From Helicobacter suis (GTDB lineage: Bacteria; Campylobacterota; Campylobacteria; Campylobacterales; Helicobacteraceae), in assembly GCF_902196135.1 (NCBI RefSeq), contig NZ_CABIKE010000001.1, positions 62,001 to 126,000 on the forward strand: a stretch of DNA of 64,000 bases. Direction: 5' to 3'. Made by a program: the position numbers and the translations under genes. Every line of letters begins with the position of its first letter. Position 1 is the stretch's first letter. The notes below the pieces were generated by a model that was given only the letters and a program-made list of their open reading frames with translations, made no database searches and had not been told where the DNA came from. Below are positions 51,910-61,570 of this stretch, one piece after another.

Positions 51910-53253
51910 ATGCAAAAAACATGGCAGGCTACTAGCTGGCGCACTTTTCCCATTCTCCAACAACCCCACTATAGCGATCCTTTAGCCTTAGAGAGAGCCG
52001 AAAAAACCCTTAAAACCTACCCACCCCTTGTTTTTGCCAAAGAAATTAATAGCCTTAAAACCGCTCTCAAAGAGGCCGCACACGGGCGGGCTTTTTTATT
52101 ACAAGGGGGGGATTGTGCGGAGAGTTTTGCTAGTTTTAGTGCGGATAGTATCCGCGATCTCTTTAAAGTTATTTTACAAATGAGTGTGGTTTTAGCCTTT
52201 GGTGGGGGTTGCCCTGTGATTAAAGTAGGTCGCGTGGCCGGGCAATTTGCTAAACCAAGAAGTGCAAAGAGTGAGATCATTAATGGGGTTGAAGTGCCTA
52301 TTTACCGGGGGGATATGATTAATGGATTAGAGATTACAGAGCGAAACCCCGATCCAGCTAGGCTATTACAAGCCTACCACCAAAGCGCGGCGACTTTAAA
52401 TTTATTACGCGCCTTTGCTAAGGGAGGGTTAGCTGACTTAGCTGAAGTACAGCGCTGGAATTTAGATTTTGTGAAAAATAATAGCTTTGGGCAAAAATAC
52501 GAGGCTTTGGCTTTACAGATTACAAAAGCCCTTGAATTTATGCAAGCTTGCGGGGTGGCTAACATGCCTGCTTTACAAGAAACAGATTTTTACACTAGCC
52601 ATGAGGCGCTATTACTCAATTATGAAGAACCTTTAGTGCGCCAGGATAGTTTAAGCGGGCGCTATTTTGCTTGCTCAGCGCACATGCTTTGGATTGGAGA
52701 GCGCACAAGAGGGTTAGATCAAGCCCATGTTGAATTTTTAAGAGGGGTGGGTAATCCTATTGGGGTTAAGATAGGGGCTAAGACAAAATTAGAGGATTTA
52801 TTAGGTTTATGTGAGGCGCTTAATCCTACTAATGAGCCGGGAAAATTAAGTTTTATTGTGCGCATGGGGGTTAAAGAGTTGCCCCGTGTTTTTCCTGAAT
52901 TATTAAAAGGAGTTTTGGCGCACAAAAAAGAAGTGGTGTGGGTGTGTGATCCTATGCATGGCAACACCACTAAAACCCCTAGCGGGATTAAAACAAGGTC
53001 TTTTACACATATTTTAGAGGAAGTACAACATTTCTTTGAAATCCACCGCGCTTTAGATAGCTGTGTAGGGGGGATTCATTTAGAGATGACCGGGCAAAAT
53101 GTAACCGAATGTGTGGGCGGATCGCAGGGCGTGAGCGAGGAAAGTTTAAAAGAGCACTACCACACACAATGCGACCCACGACTTAATGCTACCCAATCTT
53201 TAGAATTAGCCTTTTTATTAGCCGATAAACTCAAAGAGCGCGTGGTATATTAA
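51910..53253 (+). CDS. aroF: 3-deoxy-7-phosphoheptulonate synthase, class II
   Basis: Joins erythrose-4-phosphate and phosphoenolpyruvate, the first step of the shikimate pathway. Plant-type class II enzyme, 447 residues from ATG 51910 (another ATG at 51898 overlaps ruvA). LLQGGDCAESFASFSADSIR with metal-ligand Cys, VGRVAGQFAKPRS, YRGDMINGLEI, WIGERTRGLDQAHVEFLRGV, DPMHGNTTKTPSG and HLEMTGQNVTECVGG are diagnostic. A G7 run lies in the QGGDC codons. The stop shares TTAA with the thioesterase stop. Confidence 0.96.
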   Translation: MQKTWQATSWRTFPILQQPHYSDPLALERAEKTLKTYPPLVFAKEINSLKTALKEAAHGRAFLLQGGDCAESFASFSADSIRDLFKVILQMSVVLAFGGGCPVIKVGRVAGQFAKPRSAKSEIINGVEVPIYRGDMINGLEITERNPDPARLLQAYHQSAATLNLLRAFAKGGLADLAEVQRWNLDFVKNNSFGQKYEALALQITKALEFMQACGVANMPALQETDFYTSHEALLLNYEEPLVRQDSLSGRYFACSAHMLWIGERTRGLDQAHVEFLRGVGNPIGVKIGAKTKLEDLLGLCEALNPTNEPGKLSFIVRMGVKELPRVFPELLKGVLAHKKEVVWVCDPMHGNTTKTPSGIKTRSFTHILEEVQHFFEIHRALDSCVGGIHLEMTGQNVTECVGGSQGVSEESLKEHYHTQCDPRLNATQSLELAFLLADKLKERVVY

Positions 53254-53750
53254 AGCGCATTTTTTTGGGTGTGTTTGAGGGCTTCTTTGCGTCTGATCGC
53301 CCGTTCGTAGCGTTCTTTTTCTTTCTCTGTACGGGGAGTGAAAGAAGGCATGGGCACGGTTTTACCGTCTTTAACAGCCACCATTGTAAAATAACAGCTA
53401 TTGGTGTGTGTAGCGGTTTTGTTTTTAAAATCCTCACAAACCACTTTAATCCCCACCTCACAACTTTTAGTGCCCACATAATTCACACAGGCATAACAGG
53501 TTACTAAAGTCCCGATTGGAATGGGGTGTTTAAACAGCACGCGATCTACACTTAAGGTAACAGTAGGGCAACCACAATAACGAGTAGAGCACACATAAGC
53601 CACTTTATCTAAGAGATTTAAGAGCTCTCCGCCATGCATGACACTATTAAAATTAACCATCGTAGGGGTTACTAGAAAGGACATGACTAATTGTCTTGCA
53701 TCTCCGATACTAGACATTGTATCAGCCACTAGATCTGTTGTATTGCTCAT
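53250..53750 (-). CDS. Acyl-CoA thioesterase, hotdog fold
   Basis: A 166-residue thioesterase of the YciA/acyl-CoA hydrolase type. NFNSVMHGGELLNLLDKVAYVC is the hotdog active-site helix, with the Asn and Asp positions usual for this group; VLFKHPIPIGTLVTCYACV and SCYFTMVAVKDGKTVPMPSF follow. The C-terminus is basic (RYERAIRRKEALKHTQ). It probably frees fatty acids from CoA, in the cytoplasm. The ATG follows AAGGAGCTGTT. It stands alone and is convergent with aroF. Confidence 0.9.
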   Translation of the reverse strand: MSNTTDLVADTMSSIGDARQLVMSFLVTPTMVNFNSVMHGGELLNLLDKVAYVCSTRYCGCPTVTLSVDRVLFKHPIPIGTLVTCYACVNYVGTKSCEVGIKVVCEDFKNKTATHTNSCYFTMVAVKDGKTVPMPSFTPRTEKEKERYERAIRRKEALKHTQKNAL

Positions 53751-53826
53751 AACAGCTCCTTAGAAAAAAATAGGGTTATTTTAGTAAATTTTGGATAATG
53801 TCAGTCAAATTTTACTAAGGTTGTTT

Positions 53827-54858
53827 ATGTTACTTTTTACCGGTGCTTGTGGGTATATTGGTTCGAGTGTGGCGCGCTATTTTTTAGAATACACGGCTTA
53901 TAAAATCTGGATTGTAGATAATTTGAGTACAGGTTTTGCTATCCATGCACAGATTTTAAAAAAGCTTTATCCGGATCGTGTGTATTTTGATCAGATAGAT
54001 TTAAAAGAAAGCGCTAAGCTTGAGTTTGCCTTGCAAGAAAAAGAAGCGCAGGGGCATCAAATTTTAGGGGTATTACACTTTGCAGCTAAAATTTTAGTTG
54101 AAGAATCCACCCATAAGCCTTTAGAGTACTATGAAAATAACACCCTTAACACCCTTAAATTAGCGCAGTTTTGCCTCCAGCATAATATAAAATATTTTCT
54201 TTTCTCCTCCAGCGCAGCCACTTACAAGGCTAGTTCAGAGCCTGTAAGTGAAAATGCCCCTCTTGATCCGCTTAATCCTTATGGGGCTTCTAAAATGATG
54301 AGTGAGCGCATGCTTTTAGATTTGAGTTTAGCCTCTTCTTTTAATTGCGTGATTCTGCGCTATTTTAATGTGGCAGGCGCGATACACTTTAATGATTATA
54401 AAAACGCGCTTGCACTAGGCCAGCGTACACAAAATGCCACGCATTTAATTAAGATTGCTTGCGAGTGTGCGGTGGGTAAACGCGCCTCTATGGCTATTTT
54501 TGGCTCAGATTATCCAACCCCAGATGGAACATGTATTCGTGATTATATCCACATTGATGATTTAGCGCTTGCGCATTTAGAGGCCTTTAAAACTTTGCTT
54601 GAGAAACAAACGAGCGAGGTTTACAATGTAGGCTATGGCAGGGGTTATAGTGTGGCTGAGGTTATCAATAAAGTTAAAGAAATTTCAGGGATCAATTTTT
54701 TAGTGCGCAAACAAAACAGGCGCGCAGGTGATCCTAGCTCTTTAATCGCTAATGCGCATAAAATCCTCACACAAACCACTTTTAAACCCCGCTTTGATAG
54801 TTTGGATTTGATCATACAAAGCGCCTACGAATGGGAAAAGTATTTAAGTAAATGTTAG
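53827..54858 (+). CDS. galE: UDP-glucose 4-epimerase
   Basis: Interconverts UDP-glucose and UDP-galactose for lipopolysaccharide. 343 residues from ATG 53827, which follows CTAAGG; a longer open frame from 53791 has no such site. The NAD motif LFTGACGYIGSSVA is at residues 3-16, SSSAATY is the Ser/Thr catalytic site, and LNPYGASKMMSE gives the Tyr-x-x-x-Lys pair. ILRYFNVAGA and GTCIRDYIHIDDLA are typical. It closely follows the H. pylori GalE pattern. It overlaps the SDR gene by seven bases. Confidence 0.94.
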   Translation: MLLFTGACGYIGSSVARYFLEYTAYKIWIVDNLSTGFAIHAQILKKLYPDRVYFDQIDLKESAKLEFALQEKEAQGHQILGVLHFAAKILVEESTHKPLEYYENNTLNTLKLAQFCLQHNIKYFLFSSSAATYKASSEPVSENAPLDPLNPYGASKMMSERMLLDLSLASSFNCVILRYFNVAGAIHFNDYKNALALGQRTQNATHLIKIACECAVGKRASMAIFGSDYPTPDGTCIRDYIHIDDLALAHLEAFKTLLEKQTSEVYNVGYGRGYSVAEVINKVKEISGINFLVRKQNRRAGDPSSLIANAHKILTQTTFKPRFDSLDLIIQSAYEWEKYLSKC

Positions 54859-55658
54859 AGGTGGTACTCACAGGGGCAAGCAGTGGCATAGGTTTAGAGA
54901 GTACACGCCTACTACTTAACAAGGGCTATAAAGTGTATGCTCTTTCTAGAAAAAGTAGCACGATTAAAGAATTAGATCACCCAAATTGCACCCGTATTGA
55001 TTGTGATTTACAAGATCAAAAGCAGATAGAACAAGCTGCGCATTTTATCCTCAAGCAAAGCAATGTACTTTTTGCCCTAATTAATAATGCCGGCTATGGC
55101 CTTTTTGGCGCACTTGAAGAACAAGAAATACAGCAGGCTAAAGCTCTTTTTCAAACTAATCTTTTTGGGCTAGCTAGACTTAGCGCACTATTATTGCCTA
55201 AACTACGCACTAACGCCACCCTTAAGCCTAAAATTATCAATGTAGCCTCTAGTGCAGGGAGATCTACCACACTTTTTTTAGGCTGGTATCATGCGAGTAA
55301 ATACGCCCTAGAAGGCTATAGCGATTGTTTGCGCGCTGAGCTTTTGCCTTTGGGAGTTTCTGTAATACTCATTGAACCCGGGGCGATTAAAACTAAATGG
55401 GATGAGGGTTTAAGTGAGCCTGCTTTTAAAGGGGTTTATGCTAAGGAACTAGAAAAAACCCACGCTTTTTTTAAACAAGTTTATGCTAGCGCGAGTCCTG
55501 CAAGTGAGGTTGCTAACACCCTTATAAAGGCCTTAGAATCGCCTAATCCTAAGACGCGCTATTTGGTGGGAAAATACGCGTATCTATTAGTCTATGGTAA
55601 AAAATTTTTACCGGATAAAATTTATGATCGTTTTATGCGTTGGTTTATTTTAAGGTGA
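54852..55658 (+). CDS. Short-chain dehydrogenase/reductase
   Basis: A classical SDR of 268 residues. VVLTGASSGIGLESTRLL at residues 4-21 is the TGxxxGIG cofactor site; LINNAGYGLFGALEE is the NNAG motif; NVASSAGRSTTLFLGWYHASK has the catalytic Ser, Tyr and Lys (YxxxK). EPGAIKTKWDEG resembles retinol-dehydrogenase-like members. The substrate is unknown; it may act on a ketone in lipid or sugar metabolism. It starts inside galE, so the two are co-transcribed. The C-terminus IYDRFMRWFILR is basic. Confidence 0.88.
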   Translation: MLEVVLTGASSGIGLESTRLLLNKGYKVYALSRKSSTIKELDHPNCTRIDCDLQDQKQIEQAAHFILKQSNVLFALINNAGYGLFGALEEQEIQQAKALFQTNLFGLARLSALLLPKLRTNATLKPKIINVASSAGRSTTLFLGWYHASKYALEGYSDCLRAELLPLGVSVILIEPGAIKTKWDEGLSEPAFKGVYAKELEKTHAFFKQVYASASPASEVANTLIKALESPNPKTRYLVGKYAYLLVYGKKFLPDKIYDRFMRWFILR

Positions 55659-55659
55659 G

Positions 55660-55744
55660 TGGTACGGAAGAGAGGAATCGAACCTCCACGCCTTGCGGCG
55701 TCAGATCCTAAGTCTGGTGCGTCTACCAATTTCGCCACTTCCGC
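55660..55744 (-). tRNA. tRNA-Leu (anticodon TAG)
   Basis: The minus strand folds as a class II tRNA. The acceptor arms GCGGAAG and CTTCCGT pair, the D-arm is TGGCGAAATTGGTAGACGCA, the anticodon loop is CTTAGGA giving TAG, a long variable arm ACGCCGCAAGGCGT follows, and the T-arm has GGTTCGAATCC. CCA is encoded at 55662-55660. A TACAAT box at 55763-55758 lies just upstream as its probable promoter. It lies two bases past the SDR stop on the opposite strand. Confidence 0.97.
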
Positions 55745-56032
55745 TTAAAAAGCGATCATTGTAATTTCTACCCCTTTAAAATACGCTTAAAAGTGTTTTT
55801 AAACCTTTTAGTGTGGTTGTTTGTAGGGGATACAATTTTAATTAAAACTTAAAATCTATAGAAAAAATGGGGAGATTTTGGTAAAAAGCTTTCCTTTTTC
55901 TAGGGAGGGAATTAAATGGGTTAAAAACGCCCCCCACCCTTATAAAAGCGCTAATAGAAAATAAAGAAAGGTATGGGCTTATAAGTTTCTAGTAAAAATT
56001 TGATTATACTAGATCCTTTTTAGGAGGAAATG
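55745..56032. other. Intergenic region between tRNA-Leu and nrdB
   Basis: The 288 bases hold no frame I can support. On the minus strand TACAAT at 55763-55758 should serve the tRNA. On the plus strand TTATACT near 56003-56009 followed by AGGAGG is the likely nrdB promoter and ribosome site. I see no clear NrdR box or other operator. Confidence 0.6.
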
Positions 56033-57061
56033 ATGGATCATCTGAGCCGCAAGAAAATTTATAACCCCCAGAGCCAAGAGCAGGTGAGCGATCGCCAAAT
56101 TTTTGGGGGTAACCCGACAAGTATGTTTGATCTAAACAAAATCAAATACCCTTGGGCGTCTAAACTGTGGAAAACCATGCTCACTAATACTTGGTTTCCT
56201 GAGGAAGTGAGCATGCATGGGGATAAAAACCACTATTTACACCTTAGCCCCCAAGAAAAAATAGGCTACGATCGCGCCCTCGCCCAGCTTATTTTTATGG
56301 ATAGTTTGCAAACCAATAATTTAATTGATAATATCAACCCCTTTATCACTAGCCCAGAGATTAATTTATGTTTGGTACGCCAAGCTTATGAGGAGGCTTT
56401 ACATAGCCATAGTTATGCGGTGATGGTGGAGAGCATTTCGGCTAATAGTGATAGTATTTATGAGATGTGGCGTACCGATGTGGCTTTAAAGAATAAAAAT
56501 GATTGTATCGCCCAAATTTATATGGATCTCTCTAATAACCCCACCGAGTACAATTTACTTAAAGCCCTTTTTGCTAACCAAATTTTAGAGGGGATTTATT
56601 TTTATAGCGGCTTTAGTTTCTTTTATGCTCTAGCGCGCAGTGGTAGAATGCTAGGCAGTGCCCAGATGATTCGCTTTATCCAGCGCGATGAACTCACCCA
56701 TTTACACCTTTTTCAAAACATGATCAACACTTTACGCAAGGAAAGAAGCGATCTGTTTAGTCCGGATCTCATCGCTGAGGTTAATGAAATGTTTAAACAA
56801 GCAGTGGATTTAGAAAGCGCTTGGGGGGCTTATATTACACAGGGTGAAATGCTAGATTTAAGCCCACAAATCCTTAGAACCTATACAGAATACCTAGCCG
56901 ATACCCGTTTAGCTGTTGTAGGACTACCTAAACTCTATCACAGCCAAAACCCCATTAAATGGGTTGATCAATTTGCTAATTTTAATAGCCACCGCTCTAA
57001 CTTCTTTGAGGCCAAAGTAAGCAACTACTCTAAGGGTAGTCTAAATTTTGAGGGATTTTAA
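56033..57061 (+). CDS. nrdB: Ribonucleoside-diphosphate reductase, beta subunit
   Basis: The radical-bearing small subunit of class I ribonucleotide reductase. 342 residues from ATG 56033, five bases after AGGAGG; the ATG at 56030 is too close to that site. The di-iron ligands and radical tyrosine are in [16 protein letters not shown] (E, H and the later Y), with further ligands in [14 protein letters not shown] and [11 protein letters not shown]. The N-terminal [11 protein letters not shown] and [20 protein letters not shown] are Campylobacterota-like. pcm begins on the base after its stop. nrdA is not in the window. Confidence 0.95.
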   Translation: MDHLSRKKIYNPQSQEQVSDRQIFGGNPTSMFDLNKIKYPWASKLWKTMLTNTWFPEEVSMHGDKNHYLHLSPQEKIGYDRALAQLIFMDSLQTNNLIDNINPFITSPEINLCLVRQAYEEALHSHSYAVMVESISANSDSIYEMWRTDVALKNKNDCIAQIYMDLSNNPTEYNLLKALFANQILEGIYFYSGFSFFYALARSGRMLGSAQMIRFIQRDELTHLHLFQNMINTLRKERSDLFSPDLIAEVNEMFKQAVDLESAWGAYITQGEMLDLSPQILRTYTEYLADTRLAVVGLPKLYHSQNPIKWVDQFANFNSHRSNFFEAKVSNYSKGSLNFEGF

Positions 57062-57691
57062 GTGCATCGCATTAAAAACGCCCACATGTGCGAGGCTATT
57101 GCTAAACATTTTCCCTTAGAAGAATCGATTAAAAAAGCCATGTGTGCTATTGATCGCGAGGAATTTGTCTCCCCCAAACATTTAGCCTATAGTTTAAATG
57201 CTTTGCCTATGGGAGGGGATCAATTTGTCAGCTCCCCGCTTACTGTGGCTAAAATGACGCAATATTTAGAACCAAGTGGGGCCGATAGCGTGTTAGAAAT
57301 TGGCTGTGGGAGTGGTTATCAGGCAATGGTGCTTTCTAAACTTTTTCGCCGTGTTTTTAGCATAGAGCGCATAGAAAAACTGCTTTTGCAGGCTAAAGAG
57401 CGCTTTAGAAAATTACAAGTTACTAATATCCACACTAAACTTGGCGATGGACAAGAAGGCTGGAAAGAATTTGCCCCCTACGATCGCATTCTCTTTTCAG
57501 CCTGTGCGACACATATCCCACAAACTCTTTTTGATCAACTCCTAGAGGGGGGGATTTTAGTTGCGCCTATGCAGACAGAAAAGGGGCAGATTATTACGCG
57601 TTTTAAAAAGCACAATAGCCGCTTACTAACAGAAAGCCTAGAGCCCTGCCAATTTGTACCTATCCTAGATGGAATAGAACGGGGCACTTAG
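57062..57691 (+). CDS. pcm: Protein-L-isoaspartate O-methyltransferase
   Basis: Methylates abnormal isoaspartyl residues so that they can revert to aspartate. The protein has 209 residues. [20 protein letters not shown] opens it, [15 protein letters not shown]-type motif I is seen as [39 protein letters not shown] gives motifs II-III, and [11 protein letters not shown] is motif IV. The start is GTG right after the nrdB stop. A GGAAGG site after it serves the LptF/LptG-like gene. Confidence 0.93.
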   Translation: MHRIKNAHMCEAIAKHFPLEESIKKAMCAIDREEFVSPKHLAYSLNALPMGGDQFVSSPLTVAKMTQYLEPSGADSVLEIGCGSGYQAMVLSKLFRRVFSIERIEKLLLQAKERFRKLQVTNIHTKLGDGQEGWKEFAPYDRILFSACATHIPQTLFDQLLEGGILVAPMQTEKGQIITRFKKHNSRLLTESLEPCQFVPILDGIERGT

Positions 57692-57700
57692 GAAGGTTAC

Positions 57701-58747
57701 ATGGATTTAGCCAAAACCTGCATGTTTAATGCTATTTCTCAGATTTTCTTTTCCTTCTTTTTAGTACTCTTTTTTATCGCCTCTATGGTGATGCTTATTG
57801 GTATTGCCAGCGTTACGCTTGTAGTTAAACTTAGCTTTTTAGATTTAGCCCAGCTCTACATCTACTCTCTCCCGGGCACCATTTTTTTTATCATTCCCAT
57901 TACCTTTTTTGGGGCTTGCGCTATTGGTTTAGCTAGACTTTCTTACGATCATGAATTACTAGTCTTTTTCTCACTAGGCATCGCGCCTAAACAGATTGTT
58001 AAAGCCTTTTTGCCGCTTTGTATTTTTGTTAGTCTCGTGCTTTTAATCTTTTCTCTTATTTTAATCCCGGCTTCTAAAAGCGCTTATTATTCTTTCTTGC
58101 GGGCTAAAAAAGATCGCGTAGATGTGAATATCCAAGCGGGCGAATTTGGGCAAAAACTAGGCGATTGGTTGGTGTATGTGGGGCATAAAAAGAAAGATAT
58201 TTTTAGTGATCTCGTACTTTTCTCGCATAAGGGTCTTGCCTTTGAAAGTTTTATGATCGCACAATCCGGGCAAATTAAAAATCAAGAGGGCATTTTTGGG
58301 ATAGAGCTTAAAAAAGGAGATGCTTATTTTGCGGATAAAAACCAGTTGCGCAAAGTCCACTTTGAGACGCTTAATCTGCGCAATAAGCTAGCTTTTTCTG
58401 CTAGAAAAGATGCCGCTTATTTGCACTCCCATGACTATATCTCTTACTGGAAAAAGGCCTTTGGACCTCATCCTGATAAAAACCAACAACGCCGTTTTAC
58501 ACAGGCTATTTTAGTCTCTCTTTTTCCACTCGCTAGCCTTTTTCTCATTCCTCTTTTTGGGATTGCTAACCCTCGCTTTTCTAAAAACCTCTCTTATGTT
58601 TATGTGCTTTTGGCAGTGGGGTTATATTTTTTAGGCATGCATGTAGCTAGCCAAGATGCCCCCATTAGTGGTACGATTCTTTTGCCCATTGTGTGGATGC
58701 TTGGCGCTTATGGGCTTTATAGACGCATTATTGTACGCTTTTATTAA
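57701..58747 (+). CDS. LptF/LptG-family lipopolysaccharide export permease
   Basis: A 348-residue inner membrane protein of the YjgP/YjgQ family, part of the LptBFG machine that extracts lipopolysaccharide for the outer membrane. About six helices: three in residues 10-115, then a periplasmic beta-jellyroll domain (about 130-250, RVDVNIQAGEFGQKLGDWLV), then three C-terminal helices (ILVSLFPLASLFLIPLFGIA). Which of the two, LptF or LptG, it is cannot be settled from this alone. ATG at 57701 follows GGAAGG. truA begins at its stop (TAATG). Confidence 0.88.
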   Translation: MDLAKTCMFNAISQIFFSFFLVLFFIASMVMLIGIASVTLVVKLSFLDLAQLYIYSLPGTIFFIIPITFFGACAIGLARLSYDHELLVFFSLGIAPKQIVKAFLPLCIFVSLVLLIFSLILIPASKSAYYSFLRAKKDRVDVNIQAGEFGQKLGDWLVYVGHKKKDIFSDLVLFSHKGLAFESFMIAQSGQIKNQEGIFGIELKKGDAYFADKNQLRKVHFETLNLRNKLAFSARKDAAYLHSHDYISYWKKAFGPHPDKNQQRRFTQAILVSLFPLASLFLIPLFGIANPRFSKNLSYVYVLLAVGLYFLGMHVASQDAPISGTILLPIVWMLGAYGLYRRIIVRFY

Positions 58748-59481
58748 TGCGCCGTTTTAAACTTGTGCTAGCCTATGATGGTAGCGCCTTTTGTGGCTTT
58801 GCTAAACAAGCAGGTTTTCACACCATAGAGGGTAGGCTTATAAAGGCTTTAGAGAGTTTGCAAATACCAAGCAAAATTTTAGCCGCTGGGCGCACCGATA
58901 AGGGTGTACACGCCACCCACCAAGTGATTGCTTTTAATACTTGTGATATTTGGAGTCCCTCTAAACTTCTCAAACACCTAGCCCCCAAGTTAGGATATTT
59001 TATTACCTGTAAAAGTTTAGAAGAAGTACCGCTTTCTTTTCACCCTAGATTTGAAGCCACAAAGAGGCGTTATCGCTATTTTTTAAGCTTAGCCAAACCC
59101 AGCCCTTTTTTAAGCCGCTTTGTGGGCTATCACTCTTGCGGGGACATGGGTATTTTAAAACAGGCTTTAGAACTTTTTAAAGGAGAACATGACTTTAAGT
59201 TTTTTAGTAAAAGTGGGAGTGATCCTAAAAGCACAGTTCGCAGTATCTACAAAGCCTTTTGCTATCCCTACATGCTTTATAACCTGCCTTGTTTGGTACT
59301 GGTATTTGAGGCTAATTCTTTTTTGCGATCACAGGTACGGCTGATGTTAGGCGCAGCCCTAGCTTGTTCTTTAAAGCAAATCTCTTTAGAGGATTTGTAC
59401 AAACAAATCACGCTCCAAAGGCGCTTTTTAATGCGATCAGTTTCGCCTACAGGACTTTATTTAAGCTCTGTGTTTTATTAA
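58747..59481 (+). CDS. truA: tRNA pseudouridine synthase A
   Basis: Makes pseudouridine at positions 38-40 of the tRNA anticodon stem. It has 244 residues. FKLVLAYDGSAFCGFAKQAG is the N-terminal motif and AAGRTDKGVHATHQVIAF contains the catalytic Asp. RRYRYFLSL and the C-terminal FLRSQVRLMLGAAL with a basic stretch match TruA. It overlaps the preceding gene's stop by one base. The order nrdB-pcm-lptF/G-truA-galE agrees with H. pylori HP0364-HP0360 as I remember it, except that here galE lies on the other side of the block. Confidence 0.94.
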   Translation: MRRFKLVLAYDGSAFCGFAKQAGFHTIEGRLIKALESLQIPSKILAAGRTDKGVHATHQVIAFNTCDIWSPSKLLKHLAPKLGYFITCKSLEEVPLSFHPRFEATKRRYRYFLSLAKPSPFLSRFVGYHSCGDMGILKQALELFKGEHDFKFFSKSGSDPKSTVRSIYKAFCYPYMLYNLPCLVLVFEANSFLRSQVRLMLGAALACSLKQISLEDLYKQITLQRRFLMRSVSPTGLYLSSVFY

Positions 59482-59592
59482 TTCATTAGCTTAAGTTTGT
59501 GGGCTTATAGGGTGGGTTGGTAGGTTTAAGTTTATAGTAGAGTTTACGCTCATATAAAAACTTATACCAATAAACACCCCAAAGTATCTTAG

Positions 59593-59916
59593 TGGAAATG
59601 TTGCCACAGATTTAGTACAAAGGACTTTTTAGCCGACTTATGCGCTAAGTTAAATGTGAATGCCACTAAAAGCATAGCCCAAACCACCGCCAACATCATT
59701 GAGAAGTTAGAGCAATGAGAAACGATCTTAATGATTGATGAGGCTGAACACTTGCCGGTATCAAGTTTAAAGGTGTTGTGCCGTTTGCATGATTTCACAG
59801 AAACGCCTGTAATTTTGGGCGGTACGCATGAATTGTTGAAAATTTTAAAAAGGTGCAAAAAACACTACTATAGCGCTACAAACTCGAGCATGGTAATTTC
59901 TAACCATGCCTTTTAA
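59593..59916 (+). pseudogene. Remnant of a MuB/TniB-like transposition ATPase
   Basis: One frame runs from 59593 with an internal TGA at 59716. It reads KDFLADLCAKLNVNATKSIA, then IIEKLEQ, stop, ETILMIDEAEHLPVSSLKVL and LCRLHDFTETPVILGGTHEL. MIDEAEHLP is a Walker B motif and the whole resembles the AAA-type target-selection protein of Mu-like phages and Tn7/Tn5053 elements. The N-terminal Walker A part and the C-terminal part are lost. It lies in the only long gap between truA and icd, so it is probably what is left of a mobile element. Confidence 0.6.
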
Positions 59917-59920
59917 TTCC

Positions 59921-61198
59921 CTACAAATGCGAAATGATCACCTCGCCAAATTCAGAACTAGAAACCTCGCTAGCTCCCTCCATCAAACGGGCAAAGTCAT
60001 AGGTAACTTTTTTACTAGCAATAGCCCCTTGCATGCCCTTTACAACTAAATCTGCTGCCTCAATCCAGCCTAAGTGGCGCAACATCATCTCCGCACTCAA
60101 AATAATTGATCCAGGATTGACCTTATTTTGCCCTGCGTATTTGGGTGCGGTGCCATGCGTGGCCTCAAAGAGCGCGACGCTATCATTCAAATTAGCCCCC
60201 GGAGCAATGCCAATACCCCCCACCATAGCAGCTAGCGCATCTGAGATATAATCCCCGTTTAAATTCATGGTGGCAATCACATCATATTCTGCGGGGCGTA
60301 ATAAAATTTGTTGCAAGAAGGCATCTGCAATCATGTCCTTAATCACAATTTCTTTACCGGTTTTAGGGTTTTTAAGGGTGCACCATGGGCCCTTATCTAG
60401 CAACTTAGCGCCAAATTCTCTTTGTGCTAGGGCATAACCCCACTTCATAAATGCCCCCTCAGTGTATTTCATGATATTGCCCTTGTGCACAAAGGTGAGG
60501 CTACTTCGATCATTATCAATGGCGTATTCAATGGCTTTGCGCACAAGTCTTTCTGTGCCTTCTAAACTAATGGGCTTGATACCAACACCACTGGTATTAG
60601 GGAAACGGATTTTAGAAACCTTGAGTTCTTCTTGTAAAAATTTGATGAGCTTTTTGGCCTCTTGACTGCCTTGAGCAAACTCAATACCCGCATAGATATC
60701 CTCGCTATTTTCTCTAAAGATAACCATATCCACTTTACCCGGTTCCTTAACAGGACTAGGGCTACCATACCAACGCACAGGTCTTAAGCACACATAAAGG
60801 TCCATTTTTTGACGCAAAGCCACATTTAAGGAGCGAAAACCCTCCCCCACAGGAGTGGTCAAAGGCCCCTTAATAGAGACTTTAAAATGGTTGATCGCCT
60901 CAATAGTATCAGGCAAGAGCCATTGCTCCTCTGGAGTGAGCGCACTCTCATTTTTAAATTTGTTATAGCACTTCTCGCCTACAAACACTTCATACCACGC
61001 GATTTTTTTAGCTCCCTTATAAGCTTTTTGCACGCTAGCATCCACCACCTTTTGCATCACAGGCGTAATATCCACACCAATCCCATCGCCCTCAATAAAA
61101 GGAATAATAGGGTTATTTGGCACATGCAATTTGCCCTCTTTAAAAGTAATGGCCTCCCCTTCTGTGGGCTGAGATAGGTATTTTGGGTTATAAGACAT
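59921..61198 (-). CDS. icd: Isocitrate dehydrogenase, NADP-dependent
   Basis: Oxidises isocitrate to 2-oxoglutarate in the citric acid cycle. The protein has 425 residues. [20 protein letters not shown] opens it, [20 protein letters not shown] carries the Ser that contacts isocitrate, [14 protein letters not shown] and [18 protein letters not shown] follow, and [20 protein letters not shown] gives the metal-binding Asp residues. [11 protein letters not shown] binds the coenzyme. The ATG follows AAGGAGAATCT. It is divergent from gltA, as in H. pylori. Confidence 0.97.
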   Translation of the reverse strand: MSYNPKYLSQPTEGEAITFKEGKLHVPNNPIIPFIEGDGIGVDITPVMQKVVDASVQKAYKGAKKIAWYEVFVGEKCYNKFKNESALTPEEQWLLPDTIEAINHFKVSIKGPLTTPVGEGFRSLNVALRQKMDLYVCLRPVRWYGSPSPVKEPGKVDMVIFRENSEDIYAGIEFAQGSQEAKKLIKFLQEELKVSKIRFPNTSGVGIKPISLEGTERLVRKAIEYAIDNDRSSLTFVHKGNIMKYTEGAFMKWGYALAQREFGAKLLDKGPWCTLKNPKTGKEIVIKDMIADAFLQQILLRPAEYDVIATMNLNGDYISDALAAMVGGIGIAPGANLNDSVALFEATHGTAPKYAGQNKVNPGSIILSAEMMLRHLGWIEAADLVVKGMQGAIASKKVTYDFARLMEGASEVSSSEFGEVIISHL

Positions 61199-61570
61199 AG
61201 ATTCTCCTTAGAATTAAGATTGCCCAGCATTCTAGCATGAAATTTTAACACTAAAGTCAGGCGATTTGGCACATCTTCTAGGCTGTGCTGTGTTGTAAGC
61301 GGTTCTTCTAACTTGTTGTAGCCAAAACCTAGCCTCTTTAAATTTGGCCGGCTTTATAAATACAATACCAACGCAAGAGACAAACAATTAGTGGTTTTAA
61401 GGACTTCTTTAGGGAAAATCTTAGCCATGAGCGCGTGAATCTGCTATACCTACTAACCTGTGCTTAGCGCTCACGCAGGCCAGATTGAAGTGCGAAGTTA
61501 TTAATAATGTGAGCAATAAAAACGCTCATTAATGCTTTATCTTGTATAATATTGCAAAAAAAGGAGTTGC
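61199..61570. other. 372-base divergent region between icd and gltA
   Basis: No open frame with a ribosome site is visible. The gltA -10 box TATAAT is at 61545-61550, giving a leader of about 14 bases with AAAGGAG. A short inverted repeat (TGAGC, nine bases, GCTCA) lies at 61510-61528, just before it, and could be an operator or a small hairpin. GAGCGC and GCGCTC pair farther upstream. I cannot tell whether a small RNA is encoded here. Confidence 0.5.
61545..61550 (+). promoter_or_regulatory. -10 box (TATAAT) for gltA
   Basis: A consensus hexamer lies 20 bases before the gltA ATG, with AAAAAAAGGAG between. TSS expected near 61557. Confidence 0.65.

Noticed and set aside
52201-53253. G7 runs in aroF (QGGDC), wecA (GDGG) and the OMP (YGGVG) as phase-variable tracts
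   Set aside because: They encode fixed catalytic or structural glycines, are at the short end for slippage, and all are in frame.
61199-61570. Small RNA gene between icd and gltA
   Set aside because: Only short imperfect inverted repeats and the gltA promoter are visible; no terminator-like hairpin with a T run was found.
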